64,000 nucleotides of DNA, taken from Gerris lacustris (taxonomy: Eukaryota > Arthropoda > Insecta > Hemiptera > Gerridae). Below the pieces are notes generated by a model, which worked only from the letters and a program-made list of their open reading frames with translations, had not been told where the DNA came from and made no database searches. This document shows, in pieces, positions 63,176-64,000 of this stretch. The position numbers and the translations under genes are program-made. How positions within the stretch are numbered: position 1 is the stretch's first letter; each line of letters begins with the position of its first letter. The stretch spans positions 41,575,115-41,639,114 of the forward strand of contig OX578278.1 of the NCBI GenBank assembly GCA_951217055.1. Direction: 5' to 3'.

Positions 63176-63590
63176 AAGCCTCACAATTATTGCTGCTCCT
63201 CATATCCATCGCTGTTAAAAGCATGCATTACTGATTAACATGCATTAGAGTTCCTCACACCTATTACTGTTAGAGTTCCTGACAACCACCACTGCCCAAC
63301 ATACTTATCACTGCTTAATACATTCAACTCTGCTCCTCATATCCATCACTGTTTGACACATTTATCACTAATTAACAGCCATCGACGTTACAAACATCCA
63401 CCACTCTTGAGCATACCTATCACTGCTTAATACATTCAACTCTGCTCCTCACATCCATCACTGTTTAATACATTCATCATTAATTAACAGCCATCACCGT
63501 TAGAAACATCCACCACTCCTCAGCATACCTATCCTTGTTTAATACACTCAACACTGTTCTACATCAATCAATGTTTGTCACATTTACCAC
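63176..63590. repeat. Minisatellite with ~112-bp higher-order period
   Basis: ATCCATCACTGTTT starts at 63341 and again at 63453 (period 112). Each unit is made of shorter related pieces such as CATCCACCACT, ATACCTATCACTGCTTAATA, CATTCAACTCTGCTCCTCA and TTAACAGCCATC. More diverged units extend left to about 63176. Confidence 0.8.
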
Positions 63591-64000
63591 CTCATCTTCT
63601 TTACTCTTCAGACTAGTCCCTACTAACTCATTTCTAAAATAAAACGTTTGTTTCATTGCTGTAAATTGCTGATGAGCTTTGTGACCATAGTGATTATAAC
63701 AACTAGCAATTAGGAAAGGTTTATTTTATTAATCAAGTAGGATAGTATTTCAATAGAAAAACTCTTATCAAGATTCAAGTTAGTCAAAAATAAATAAAAA
63801 TGTCAACAAAGACAAGACACCTGAAGGCTGTTTCTCTATAGATTATCATTATCATGGGTGTTATTAATTGTAATGTTTATTGTGTAATGATAATAGATTT
63901 TATCTGAAAACTGCTACTTTATATTCAAATATCCTTTTACCGGGCAATGGCGTAGTATTAGAAAATATAATATCGTTTTGCATAATTTCTTTAAAAGCAA
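63591..64000. other. Window end, nothing recognised
   Basis: AT-rich, probably intronic to the minus-strand gene; no exon seen. Confidence 0.35.

Overview
The window is a piece of a eukaryotic, almost certainly insect, nuclear genome. It is AT-rich, with split genes and GT-AG introns, long (TA)n arrays and a dense mix of DNA transposons (mariner, hAT, piggyBac, PIF/Harbinger), LINEs and tRNA-derived SINEs. Nothing in it is bacterial or viral. The order (perhaps Hemiptera) is a guess.

Only three genes can be supported. Two are tandem paralogues of a 108-residue, three-exon soluble cytochrome b5-domain protein (copy A 2301-4024, copy B 36631-46066, both +). Each keeps the HPGG heme loop and the second heme histidine and lacks a membrane anchor. 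They differ at 10 of 108 residues. They lie in a segmental duplication (unit A about 1366-7080, unit B about 35811-49245) that includes a shared TATA-type promoter and long conserved downstream sequence. Copy B has a much larger first intron (8.7 kb against 0.9 kb). That intron holds a second possible first exon (43293-43399) that would splice in frame onto exon 2; in copy A the matching segment is truncated and carries a stop. The third gene is on the minus strand at the right edge: two phase-compatible exons (62022-62126 and terminal 59639-59703) ending in DWEKDFDLEDNEIEVK, possibly a BSDC1-like protein, with its 5' part beyond the window.

The 28 kb between the two b5 units is a transposon bed. 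From left to right it holds: mariner-type termini; a 0.5 kb foldback element (10547-11040); a 2.2 kb near-perfect palindrome built from an inverted mariner 3' half (12691-14873); a MITE (17222-17613); a decayed Harbinger element (18010-18478); a cluster of palindromic 22-mers in a larger inverted arrangement (19349-21225); and a nested stack. In the stack a minus-strand LINE (24489-30425) was split by a 3.6 kb hAT element (25317-28922, 8-bp target duplication GTAATACT) and by a 5'-truncated RTE-like LINE (29236-30281). A 753-bp hAT MITE (32184-32936) and more foldbacks follow.

Right of unit B are a decayed Jockey-like LINE, palindromic MITEs (52011-52350, 53555-53772), two tRNA-derived SINEs and a hammerhead-like motif, then the 3' end of the minus-strand gene. 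Element boundaries, duplications and splice phases were worked out by eye from the sequence; family names rest on recognised motifs and were not checked by search.
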